This document shows positions 6,937 through 15,070 of a stretch of DNA of 47,134 bases, one piece after another. The translations under genes were made by a program, and so were the position numbers. The first letter of the stretch is position 1; every line of letters starts with the position of its first letter. Source of the DNA: an uncultured bacterium (lineage in GTDB: Bacteria; Cyanobacteriota; Vampirovibrionia; Gastranaerophilales; Gastranaerophilaceae); the NCBI GenBank assembly GCA_902794035.1, contig CADBFN010000012.1, forward strand, positions 1 to 47,134, written 5' to 3'. The notes below the pieces were generated by a model. That model saw only the letters and a program-made list of their open reading frames with translations. It had not been told where the DNA came from and did not search any database.

Positions 6937-8661
6937 ATGAAAATAATTTCGAATTATGTAAATGTAAATAATAACAAAAATATTCGCAGTATCTCTTTTT
7001 CCGGTGGAGTTACAGGTGTTTCAAGTAAATATATTAAACCTGAAATTGTAACTGATATTATAGATAATAATTGTGCTAAAATAATTGCAGAGTTAAATAT
7101 CGGGAGCCGTATAATGACAGAATCAGATAAATTTATAAAGTTAAGAGAGGAGTTCTCACCTTTTTTGAATAAAGTATTGAGAAATGAAGAAAAAACAGCC
7201 TGGGATTTTTATATAAATTCAAATGAAGAAACAATGAAAGCTTTTGAAGTCGCTCAGGATGATGTTACGACCTTATTTAGTAATAAGGACTCATACAGTA
7301 AATTTCGAGAGGTCGATGGGTCAAAATTGTCAAAGCATGAACAAAAACAGTTAAAAAATCTGTTAAAAACCTTTGACGAGCGTATAAATACGGGTGAAGC
7401 ATTTAAATTGTTAGAAAAAAAAGAAAATGATATAGCTCAAAAATATAATTCTTATGTTCCAACTATTGACGACAAAGAAGTGTCTAAATCAGAGATCTCA
7501 AGAATATTGCAAATGGAATCTGATCAGGATTTAAGGCGTAAAGCTTATGAAGCTAACGTCAAAGGCGGGGATTTGATTGCGGATGATATGATTGAGTTCT
7601 TTAAAATGAGAAATGATTTTGCAAAATCAAAAGGTTTTGACAATTTTTTTGAATACAAATTAAAAGAAGATTATGATGTTGATGTTGAATTTTTGGACAA
7701 ATTGATAGACAAAGTTTATTCAGGCGCAAAAGATAAGATAAATTCAATTCAGCAAAAAAAATATAATGATTTAAAGCTGGTATTTAATACTGATAAATTA
7801 GAGGGATGGCACTACGGTTTTTTGACAGATTCAAATCCTGAAAAAGCAGTTAATGCTATTCTTGAAAATTATTCAATAGAAGATATTTCTAAAAAAGCAT
7901 ACAAAGGAATGGGTTATGATGTCGATAATTTGATAAAAAACGGTAATCTGACATTAGACTTGTATCCTCGTAAAAATAAAAATACACATGGATTTGCTTT
8001 TTGTATAAAACCGGGAGAAGATGCGAGAATATTAGCTAATTTAAGGAATGATTCAAAAAGTCTTGATACTTTAAACCATGAAATGGGCCATTGTGTTTAT
8101 GATTTAGGCATTTCAAATGACCTGACTGTCATGGACAGAGAACCGTCTTCTCCTGCTTTCACTGAAGCTATTGCGATGATGATGGGAGATCTGCCAAAGA
8201 AAGAAAATATTCTTTCAGGTATTGTGCCGCCTGATAATTTAAATAAATTTAAATTATCTTTAAGTGAAGATGAAGCTGAATTTATTTCAAAAAGTTTGCT
8301 TATTATCGATTTTGAACGCCAAATTTATAAAAATCCAAATCAAAATCCTGTAAAATTGTGGGCAGATTTAAGATTAAAATACAGAGCACAGGATAATTCT
8401 CCAAATAACGAATGGGCTACTATACCTCATTATTTGTCACATCCCGGGTATTATCAAAATTATTTCAGGGCTTCTTTAATGAAGGCGCAAATATATAATC
8501 ACCTTAAAAAGGTTTTAGGTAATATTACTGAAAATAATCAGACTGCAAATTATTTAAAAGAAAATATTTTTTCTAAAGGTGCATCTGTTGAAGAATATGA
8601 TCTTATAAAACAATTAACAGGCAAAGAATTTGGTGCTGACGATTATATCAAAACCCTTTAA
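6937..8661 (+). CDS. M2/M3-like zinc metallopeptidase with N-terminal SFxG leader
   Basis: The zinc-binding motif HEMGH lies at residues 381-385 and a likely third ligand, Glu410, in SSPAFTEAIAMM, the spacing seen in clan MA(E) peptidases of families M2 (angiotensin-converting-enzyme type) and M3. A later segment (IPHYLSHPGYYQNYFRA) fits the substrate-binding end of these peptidyl-dipeptidases. The 574 residues match a single-domain enzyme. The first 25 residues are Asn-rich, not a Sec signal, and contain SISFSGG; a similar start is seen in the proteins at 15071 and 17949. The ATG at 6937 follows AAGGTG. Its stop lies one base from the opposing tsaB stop. Whether it belongs to M2 or M3 cannot be settled by eye. 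Confidence 0.85.
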   Translation: MKIISNYVNVNNNKNIRSISFSGGVTGVSSKYIKPEIVTDIIDNNCAKIIAELNIGSRIMTESDKFIKLREEFSPFLNKVLRNEEKTAWDFYINSNEETMKAFEVAQDDVTTLFSNKDSYSKFREVDGSKLSKHEQKQLKNLLKTFDERINTGEAFKLLEKKENDIAQKYNSYVPTIDDKEVSKSEISRILQMESDQDLRRKAYEANVKGGDLIADDMIEFFKMRNDFAKSKGFDNFFEYKLKEDYDVDVEFLDKLIDKVYSGAKDKINSIQQKKYNDLKLVFNTDKLEGWHYGFLTDSNPEKAVNAILENYSIEDISKKAYKGMGYDVDNLIKNGNLTLDLYPRKNKNTHGFAFCIKPGEDARILANLRNDSKSLDTLNHEMGHCVYDLGISNDLTVMDREPSSPAFTEAIAMMMGDLPKKENILSGIVPPDNLNKFKLSLSEDEAEFISKSLLIIDFERQIYKNPNQNPVKLWADLRLKYRAQDNSPNNEWATIPHYLSHPGYYQNYFRASLMKAQIYNHLKKVLGNITENNQTANYLKENIFSKGASVEEYDLIKQLTGKEFGADDYIKTL

Positions 8662-8662
8662 T

Positions 8663-9274
8663 TTAGCCCATTGGCGGAGGTTGAATATATAGCGGTTTGA
8701 GTTCCTGCCATTTGCATTCATTTGATTTTAATTTTTCATATGACAATTTTGCAAGTATATCTCCTAAAGGGTATTCCTTTTGCTGATAAGAAATTCCGCC
8801 AAGTCTTTGTTGTAATTTGTCATCTGTTATTAAATTATAGTTGTTGTTTTTTAAAGTGTCTTCTACTTCTTCTAGTTGTATCGCACCTTTAATTTCTCCG
8901 TCAATTAAAAAATATGCACAATTTTTTCTCGCATCAAGTGCTACTGCGGTATTATTATCACCGAGTTTTTCCAATATTTCCAGTGACGAAATACCTACTG
9001 CGGGTATATTTAATTGCTGCGCAAGTGTTCTTGCTACTGTTGTACATGCTCTTATCCCAGTAAAACTTCCCGGCCCGATATTTGTCCCTATTGCATCAAT
9101 ATTTTGTGGTGTTAAATTATTTTCTTTTAACACATTTTTTATTGTAGATATTAAAAATGCCGAATGGTATTTGTTATCTTGATTTGTGACTATTTTTGAT
9201 GTCAAAATGTTGTTATCCTGAGCAAGAGTAACATACATTTTATCAAGACATGTGTCGAATGCAAGTATTATCAC
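8663..9274 (-). CDS. tsaB: tRNA threonylcarbamoyladenosine biosynthesis protein TsaB
   Basis: ASKHA-fold partner of TsaD in making the t6A37 modification of ANN-decoding tRNAs. The start IILAFDTCLDKMYVTL and the motif GPGSFTGIRACTTVARTLAQ are diagnostic. At 203 residues it is slightly shorter than E. coli TsaB. Translation starts with GTG (9272-9274) overlapping the tsaE stop as TAGTG, so the two are translationally coupled. It is the last gene of the yebC-DGC-tsaE-tsaB operon. TsaD and TsaC are not in the window. Confidence 0.93.
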   Translation of the reverse strand: MIILAFDTCLDKMYVTLAQDNNILTSKIVTNQDNKYHSAFLISTIKNVLKENNLTPQNIDAIGTNIGPGSFTGIRACTTVARTLAQQLNIPAVGISSLEILEKLGDNNTAVALDARKNCAYFLIDGEIKGAIQLEEVEDTLKNNNYNLITDDKLQQRLGGISYQQKEYPLGDILAKLSYEKLKSNECKWQELKPLYIQPPPMG

Positions 9275-9741
9275 TATTTTAATCCCTCTATTATTTTATT
9301 ACATTTTTCTCCAAAGCCTTCAAAGGAGTATTTTCTTGAATCATCATCTTCGTAAGTTACATTAATTTTTATATGATCAAACGGAATTTGATTTTGCGAA
9401 AATTCTGCCCATTCCACAAAAGTAATTTGTTTGCCTTCGGAGTATTCCTGAAGCTCGTCAAATATTGTTTTAACTCCTTCATGTTCAAGTCTGTACAGGT
9501 CAAAATGATAAACAGGAATTTTTGCACTGTGGTATTCATTAAGTATAACAAAACTCGGACTTGTTACTTTTTCTGTTATGCCTATTGCTTTGGCAACTTG
9601 CTTTACGAATGCTGTTTTTCCGGCTCCTATTTCACCGTACAAACTTATAAAACATCCGTCATTCTCTATTAGTTTTGCAAATTTGTAAGCAAGTTTTTGG
9701 GTATCATCTAATGTTTTGCATATCTTTTCAAATTTAGTCAC
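9274..9741 (-). CDS. tsaE: tRNA threonylcarbamoyladenosine biosynthesis ATPase TsaE
   Basis: P-loop ATPase of the TsaBDE complex. The Walker A motif is GEIGAGKTAFVKQ near residue 36; SPSFVILNEY and the FVEWAEF motif near residue 109 are typical of the family. Length is 155 residues. It starts with GTG (9739-9741) inside the last codons of the diguanylate cyclase, an 8-nt overlap, and overlaps tsaB downstream. Adjacent tsaE and tsaB on one transcript match their joint role in t6A synthesis. Confidence 0.95.
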   Translation of the reverse strand: MTKFEKICKTLDDTQKLAYKFAKLIENDGCFISLYGEIGAGKTAFVKQVAKAIGITEKVTSPSFVILNEYHSAKIPVYHFDLYRLEHEGVKTIFDELQEYSEGKQITFVEWAEFSQNQIPFDHIKINVTYEDDDSRKYSFEGFGEKCNKIIEGLK

Positions 9742-10960
9742 TGTTAATTACTACCTTGTTCCTTCCTGTATTTTTTGCCTGATATAGAGCTTTGTCTGCT
9801 TTTTTTATTAAGTCTTCGTCATTATCGTTTTCTTTGATTTCATAAATCCCAAGACTAAGTGTTATATTAATACTTTTTGTTTCGCAATCAGGTGCTGCTT
9901 TTGAGATATCTATTACTTTTTTTTCTACTGTTTGTCTCAGACGTTCTGCGACCATTTGAGCTTCATTTATTTTGGTAAACGGTAACAGTATTGAAAATTC
10001 TTCTCCGCCGTATCTGCCGGCTATATCGTATTCACGGAGCTGCCCTCTTATAACTTTTGCAATTGTTTTTAACACCAAATCTCCAACAACATGTCCATAG
10101 TTATCGTTTACACTTTTGAAGAAATCTATATCCGTCATAATACCGCATAATGGCGCGTGCTGACGTTTTGCATTTGCTACTTCCTGTTTTATACGAACTT
10201 CTAACTGACGCCTGTTATAAAACCCTGTAAGAGCATCAAGTGTTGCGTGTTTTAAAATTTCTGCGTATATATTTGCCCTGTTTATTGTTGTTGCAATTTG
10301 ATTTGATAATTGTTCAAGATATTCCTTGTCTTTTTCTGTTACTTCTTCTTCCGTACTTTTTGCAACAAGTGTTCCTATATTTTTGCCTTCAAAAGTCAGG
10401 GGAATAGCATATATTTTATTGTCGGAAATTGATATTTTTTCTTTCAGGTCTTTTGTAATTTCAATTATTTTTTCATCTTTACAGGCATTCGGGTAGGACA
10501 AAACATTTATCCCTGTTCCTTCATCTTTAAGAAATATATAAATAAGGTAATTTTCAAAAAATTTATCCAGCATTTCTCCGATAATAGGAATAATATATTT
10601 GAGTTCATACTGAGTTTCAATTATTTTGGCGATGTTTTTCATCATATCGTGATAATTCACGTCTTTTTGCATTTTTTCGTTGAGCAAAATGTTCTGAACT
10701 TTCAGCGATATAAATTGAGAGCATATATCAAGAAATCTTGTCAAATTTGCATCAATGTCCGAAAATTCTATACTGCCAAGGCATTTTTTGTGTTTATAGA
10801 GAGGATAACTATGCTTTAATTTGCTGTCGTTGTCTATATTCAGGTGAAAATCTCGTATTTCAAAATTTGTTGTGAAAAATTCAGACAACGCAGAGCTAAG
10901 TGTTTTTTCACTGTAGCTCTCGTTTAAAATATCTGAAAGTTTTTTAATTTTATCAAGCAT
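9734..10960 (-). CDS. GGDEF diguanylate cyclase with GAF-like sensor region
   Basis: Makes cyclic di-GMP from two GTP. The C-terminal GGDEF domain begins near residue 240 (LDALTGFYNRRQLE) and has an intact active-site loop, GGEEF, at about 318-322. An inhibitory-site RxxD (REYD, about 309-312) lies five residues upstream, so product feedback inhibition is likely. Residues about 100-230 resemble a GAF-type sensory domain; the first 100 residues are a further unassigned, possibly sensory, region. There is no membrane segment, so it is cytosolic. It sits between yebC (33 nt) and tsaE (8-nt overlap), an unusual place for a signalling enzyme. No EAL or HD-GYP phosphodiesterase is in the window. 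Confidence 0.92.
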   Translation of the reverse strand: MLDKIKKLSDILNESYSEKTLSSALSEFFTTNFEIRDFHLNIDNDSKLKHSYPLYKHKKCLGSIEFSDIDANLTRFLDICSQFISLKVQNILLNEKMQKDVNYHDMMKNIAKIIETQYELKYIIPIIGEMLDKFFENYLIYIFLKDEGTGINVLSYPNACKDEKIIEITKDLKEKISISDNKIYAIPLTFEGKNIGTLVAKSTEEEVTEKDKEYLEQLSNQIATTINRANIYAEILKHATLDALTGFYNRRQLEVRIKQEVANAKRQHAPLCGIMTDIDFFKSVNDNYGHVVGDLVLKTIAKVIRGQLREYDIAGRYGGEEFSILLPFTKINEAQMVAERLRQTVEKKVIDISKAAPDCETKSINITLSLGIYEIKENDNDEDLIKKADKALYQAKNTGRNKVVINSD

Positions 10961-10993
10961 ATTGCTGTTTTAAAAACCTATTATTTTTTTATG

Positions 10994-11746
10994 CTAGATA
11001 TCTGCCTGTTGTGCTATTTCGTCTGAAATATCACAGTTGGCATAAACATTTTGAACATCATCAAGTTCTTCAAGTCTTTCGATTAATCTCATTACAGATG
11101 TTGCGGTTTTAACATCTGTTATTTCAATTGTATTTTTAGGTATTCTTGTTAATTCTGCGTTTGAACTTTTGAAACCTTCTTTTTCCAATCCTTCAACTAC
11201 TGACTGGAATGTTTCAACAGATGTGATTACTTTGTATGTGTCTTCATCTTCTTCAACATCTTCAGCATCAAGATTTATTGCGGCTTCAAATAATTTTTCA
11301 AAATCAATACCTTCACTGTCAAAAGTTATAGAACCTTTTTTATCAAACATATAACTTACGCAATTTGTTTCTCCGAGGTTGCCTCCGAATTTTGAAAATA
11401 AACTTCTGACATCTCCTGCCGTACGATTACGGTTGTCTGTCATTGTTTCGACTACAACAGCAACTCCGCCGGCTCCGTAACCTTCGTATGTGATTTCTTC
11501 GTAATTTTCTCCGGCTCCTGCTCCTGCACCTTTATCTATTGCACGTTTAATATTATCATTCGGCAATCCAGATGCTTTTGCTTTTTCAATAGCGGTTCTT
11601 AATCTGAAGTTTCCTGCAGGATCAGGTCCTCCAAGTCTTGCAGCTACTATAATTTCTCTTGAATATTTCTGAAATACAACAGCTTTTTGTCCGTCTGTTT
11701 TCGCTTTTTTATTTTTAATGTTTGCCCATTTTGAATGTCCTGACAT
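10994..11746 (-). CDS. yebC: YebC/TACO1-family regulator or translation factor
   Basis: The opening MSGHSKWANIKNKKAKTDGQ and the segment GLPNDNIKRAIDKGAG are hallmarks of the YebC/PmpR/TACO1 family. At 250 residues it is full length, with the usual acidic second domain. Members have been described as transcriptional regulators and as helpers of ribosomes at polyproline stretches. The ATG follows GAAGGGAT. It is the first gene of the minus-strand operon with the diguanylate cyclase and tsaE-tsaB, and diverges from the omega-like gene at 11899. Confidence 0.95.
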   Translation of the reverse strand: MSGHSKWANIKNKKAKTDGQKAVVFQKYSREIIVAARLGGPDPAGNFRLRTAIEKAKASGLPNDNIKRAIDKGAGAGAGENYEEITYEGYGAGGVAVVVETMTDNRNRTAGDVRSLFSKFGGNLGETNCVSYMFDKKGSITFDSEGIDFEKLFEAAINLDAEDVEEDEDTYKVITSVETFQSVVEGLEKEGFKSSNAELTRIPKNTIEITDVKTATSVMRLIERLEELDDVQNVYANCDISDEIAQQADI

Positions 11747-11837
11747 ATTTAATATCCCTTCTTTTGTCTAAAATTACTGTTTATATGCAAATTTTATCAA
11801 AAATATCCGTAATTTTCAATATTCTTGTCTTAAACTC

Positions 11838-11866
11838 TTGTGTTTTGAAAAAATCTGTTATATGAT
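11838..11866 (+). promoter_or_regulatory. Candidate promoter for the omega-like gene
   Basis: TTGTGT (11838-11843), a 17-nt spacer, then TATGAT (11861-11866); the AAGTGAGG ribosome-binding site and ATG at 11899 follow at a sensible distance. Confidence 0.45.
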
Positions 11867-11898
11867 AAATTTATACTAAGTAAAAGTGAGGTTTACAA

Positions 11899-12138
11899 AT
11901 GAATCAAATAATTAAAGTGGCATGGGAATTAAATGAAAATTCTGACAACAGATATAAACTTGTATATGAAATTGCCGAACTTGCAAAAAAACTTGTAGAT
12001 GAAAATCAGGCTAGAAAAGCAAGAGAAGGCTTTGGATATGAAGATTCTCATGAAAGTGCATATTCAAAAGAAAATCCTGTAGAACATGCTTTGATGGTTA
12101 AAGCATCTGAAGCTGATGATAACAGATTAGTAGGTTAG
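11899..12138 (+). CDS. rpoZ: RNA polymerase omega subunit-like protein
   Basis: The 79-residue protein contains NSDNRYKLVYEIAELAKKLV, matching the NRYxLVxxxAxxAxxL core of omega, and a later ENPVEHALMVKASE that corresponds to the conserved K-P-[TV]-x-x-A-L block. Omega assists assembly of the beta-prime subunit. The ends are divergent, so this is probable rather than certain. The gene has its own likely promoter and is followed by a strong terminator, making it a single-gene unit ahead of punA. Confidence 0.65.
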   Translation: MNQIIKVAWELNENSDNRYKLVYEIAELAKKLVDENQARKAREGFGYEDSHESAYSKENPVEHALMVKASEADDNRLVG

Positions 12139-12146
12139 TGTAAAAT

Positions 12147-12180
12147 AAATACACGGGTGTTTTGGCTCCCGTGTATTTTT
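12147..12180 (+). terminator. Rho-independent terminator after the omega-like gene
   Basis: An 11-bp perfect stem (AAATACACGGG at 12147-12157 with CCCGTGTATTT at 12168-12178) with a 10-nt loop and a T-run. Confidence 0.9.
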
Positions 12181-12201
12181 GTGAAATTATAGCGGGGGGA
12201 T

Positions 12202-13008
12202 ATGAAGCATACTATTGATTATATAAAGACCTATACGGATGATTTTCAGCCGGAAATAGGTATTGTCCTGGGATCCGGATTGGGCGAACTCGCTGATAAA
12301 TATCAGGAGTATGCAATACCGTATAATTTGATTCCGAAATTTCCCAGAGCAACAGGTATAGAAGGACATAAAGGACAGTTAGTTTTTGCAAATATTGTCG
12401 GGCGCAGAGTTGTTATGATGCAGGGACGCTTCCATTATTACGAAGGTTATTCAATGGAACAGGTTACATATCCTATTAAAGTCATGAAAGAGTTAGGAGT
12501 TAATACAATAATTCTTACTAATGCTGCAGGAATTGTAAATAAAAGTTTTCGCCCCGGAGATTTAATGGTTATAACAGATCATATTAATTTTATGGGTTCA
12601 AATCCTCTTATTGGTAAAAATGATGACAAATTTGGCGTAAGATTTCCTGATATGTCCGAAGTTTACAATAAAGGATTAATAAAAATTGTTGATGCTGCAG
12701 GGAGATTGTTAAATCTGAATTTAAGACATGGTGTTTATTTGGCAACAACAGGTCCAAGTTATGAAACTCCGGCAGAAATAAAAATGGCGCGTACAATTGG
12801 AGCTGATGCTGCGGGAATGTCAACCGTTCCGGAGGCAATTGTAGCTAATTACTGCGGAATGCGTGTAATAGGGTTAAGTTGTCTTACAAATTATGCAAGC
12901 GGGGTTTCTGATAAAAAATTAAGCCATGCAGAAGTTATAAATACTGCAAATGAGGTGAAAGATAAATTTACCGCATTAATAATGATGATTTTGCAGAATG
13001 TGAAATAA
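12202..13008 (+). CDS. punA: Purine nucleoside phosphorylase (trimeric class)
   Basis: Cleaves purine nucleosides with phosphate to free base and (deoxy)ribose-1-phosphate in salvage. Signatures of the trimeric PNP/MTAP family are the phosphate loop VLGSGLGELAD near residue 23, GHKGQLV, MQGRFHYYEGYS, NAAGIVN, and the base-pocket segment TGPSYETPAEIKM, followed by DAAGMSTVPEAIVA. The length of 268 residues is standard. A purine-rich site (AGCGGGGGGA) precedes the ATG. The stop at 13006-13008 directly abuts the stop of the opposing glycosylase gene, leaving no terminator of its own. Confidence 0.95.
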   Translation: MKHTIDYIKTYTDDFQPEIGIVLGSGLGELADKYQEYAIPYNLIPKFPRATGIEGHKGQLVFANIVGRRVVMMQGRFHYYEGYSMEQVTYPIKVMKELGVNTIILTNAAGIVNKSFRPGDLMVITDHINFMGSNPLIGKNDDKFGVRFPDMSEVYNKGLIKIVDAAGRLLNLNLRHGVYLATTGPSYETPAEIKMARTIGADAAGMSTVPEAIVANYCGMRVIGLSCLTNYASGVSDKKLSHAEVINTANEVKDKFTALIMMILQNVK

Positions 13009-13599
13009 TCAGCTTAGTTGATCATAAACTTTGCGGACTTCTTTTATATCCTGCCACATAAGCCACTTTGGAGAACCTTTTTCCCGAGAATCATTCCTAA
13101 GTAGGTATGAAGGGTGAAATATAGGCATCATTTTTGAGTAATTCGGTCCTTCAAACCATTTCCCCCGAAGTTTTGTAATACCTGATTTCGTATCTATAAA
13201 TGAGTATGCTGCAACTTTTCCGCACAACAAAATTATTTTAGGCTTTAAAATTTCTATCTGAGCTTTTAAATATTCCTCACAAGCCGTTTTTTCCTCAGGT
13301 AGCGGGTCTCTGTTATCAGGCGGGCGGCATTTCAGGGTATTACAGATATAAATGTTTTCTTTCCTTGAAAAACCTACGCAGCCAAGAATTTTGTCCAGAA
13401 GCTGTCCTGCTTTTCCGACAAATGGTTCTCCCTGCATATCTTCATAATATCCCGGGGCTTCACCTATCAGCATTATTTTTGAATTTGGAACCCCTGCACT
13501 AAATACCGTATTAGTTTTTGTTTTGCATAAAGAGCATTTTTCACAGTTGATGCATTTTTGTTTTATGGCTTCAAGTGCATTGTCATACTCTGTAGGCAT
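13009..13599 (-). CDS. Family 4 (iron-sulfur) uracil-DNA glycosylase
   Basis: Removes uracil from DNA. The family-4 pattern is clear: the cluster cysteines CSLC (22-25), the active-site motif GEAPGYYEDMQGEPFVGKAG, the segment KCRPPDNRDPLPEEKTAC with the other two cluster cysteines, and the late HPSYLLRN motif. It is 196 residues long. The ATG at 13599 follows GAGGAAT and lies 3 nt past the stop of the M16 peptidase gene, so they form a two-gene unit. It converges on punA with no intervening base. Confidence 0.93.
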   Translation of the reverse strand: MPTEYDNALEAIKQKCINCEKCSLCKTKTNTVFSAGVPNSKIMLIGEAPGYYEDMQGEPFVGKAGQLLDKILGCVGFSRKENIYICNTLKCRPPDNRDPLPEEKTACEEYLKAQIEILKPKIILLCGKVAAYSFIDTKSGITKLRGKWFEGPNYSKMMPIFHPSYLLRNDSREKGSPKWLMWQDIKEVRKVYDQLS

Positions 13600-13602
13600 T
13601 TT

Positions 13603-14931
13603 TTATTCCTCAGGTATCAGTACTGAAATTACGGCATTATCAATTGACAGGTATTTCTTTATTGTATCTTCCAAATCTTCTATAGTAATATTTTCCAGAT
13701 CATTCAGGTAGTCTTCAATAAGTTTTAGGCTCCCGCATACTGTTTCGTAATATCCTATATTTTCACCGATTTCAGAAACTGTTTCAGCCTCATTAGCAAA
13801 TCTTGATTTGATACGTTTTTTAGACTTTAGTAATTCTTCTTTGGTAATTCGGTTATCAAGTAATCCGTTAAGCTCTTTTTTTAATAATTCAATGGCTTTT
13901 TCTTTTTCTTCAGGTTTAAAATTCGCCTGAATAAAGAAATTATTGCCATCTTTGAATTGGTAGTGTTCTGTTCCGACCATGTTGAAAATTTGCTGAGGCA
14001 TTTTTTCAATAAGGTTTTGCTGAAGTCTTGAACTTGAACCATCTCCGAATATTATACTAATCAAGTCCAGACAAATAGATTCTTTTAACTCGCACGCTTT
14101 TGGTCCAAGCCAGCCAAACATAGCGTAACCTGTCTGAACATTTGATTTCGTTTCTATATATTTGGTTTGTTGTACCGGTTTGTCAATTTCATTTTCTCTT
14201 GCAGAAATTTGATGTCTGTCAGGGAATGTAAATTTAGATTTAATCTTTTCTAATACTTCTTCGTGATTAAAATCTCCGACAATTATGGTTGTTACATTTT
14301 CAGGAGTATAGAAAGTTCTGTAATAGTCATCAATATCTTCTCTTGTCACCTGTGAAATTATCTCCGGAGTCCCTATAACATCTCTTTTATAGGGGTGATT
14401 TGTGTACATATTTTTGTTGCATTGATTATAAACTTTTGTCCAAGGCTGATCTTTGCGCATTCTTATTTCTTCAATTACAACGTGTCGTTCTCTTTTATCC
14501 GTTACGGTTGCATCATTTATATCAAACGGTGCTCCAAGTTCTTCAGGCGGGAAAACAGGATCCATCATCATATCTGCATGAAGATCAATTGCCATATCAA
14601 AATATTTGTTATTTTCGCCTTTTGGCAATGTTACATAATAAAAAGTATAATCCTTCCAGGTTGCTGCATTAACAATCGCCCCTTTAGATTCAAGAATCTT
14701 ATCAAATTCTCCAACTTTATGAGAATGAGTCCCTTTGAACATCAAATGTTCCAAAAAGTGGGAAATCCCGTTATTTTTGTCATTTTCATTTATTGAACCT
14801 GTTTTAACCCAGGAAGATACACTTACCATATTACCTTCTTTGTGCGCCAAAACAATTTTATGTCCGTTATCATTTGTATATATTTCTACATCTTTATTTA
14901 AATATGGGTATTTTATTAATGTTTTTTCCAT
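13603..14931 (-). CDS. M16-family zinc peptidase (processing-peptidase type)
   Basis: Inverzincin fold with the inverted zinc motif HFLEH at residues 58-62 and the downstream glutamate in VVIEEI (154/155). The segment between carries about 15 extra residues (GAPFDINDATVTDKRE) relative to typical members. The second half contains the usual ISIIFGDGSSSRLQQNLIE and substrate-binding features. At 442 residues it has the two-domain length of mitochondrial-processing-peptidase-like bacterial enzymes (PqqL/YmxG type). No signal peptide is visible. The ATG follows AGAGGT. It diverges from a much larger M16 enzyme at 15071, with 139 nt between them. Confidence 0.93.
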   Translation of the reverse strand: MEKTLIKYPYLNKDVEIYTNDNGHKIVLAHKEGNMVSVSSWVKTGSINENDKNNGISHFLEHLMFKGTHSHKVGEFDKILESKGAIVNAATWKDYTFYYVTLPKGENNKYFDMAIDLHADMMMDPVFPPEELGAPFDINDATVTDKRERHVVIEEIRMRKDQPWTKVYNQCNKNMYTNHPYKRDVIGTPEIISQVTREDIDDYYRTFYTPENVTTIIVGDFNHEEVLEKIKSKFTFPDRHQISARENEIDKPVQQTKYIETKSNVQTGYAMFGWLGPKACELKESICLDLISIIFGDGSSSRLQQNLIEKMPQQIFNMVGTEHYQFKDGNNFFIQANFKPEEKEKAIELLKKELNGLLDNRITKEELLKSKKRIKSRFANEAETVSEIGENIGYYETVCGSLKLIEDYLNDLENITIEDLEDTIKKYLSIDNAVISVLIPEE

Positions 14932-15070
14932 AATAACCTCTCTTTACTCTATTATATCATAATTATTATATGTGCCAAAATATGAAGGATTTTTACATTT
15001 TGTTTATTTATATGGCAATAAATTTTATTGTATTGTTTTTATATATACATAGGTTAATACAGGTAGATTT

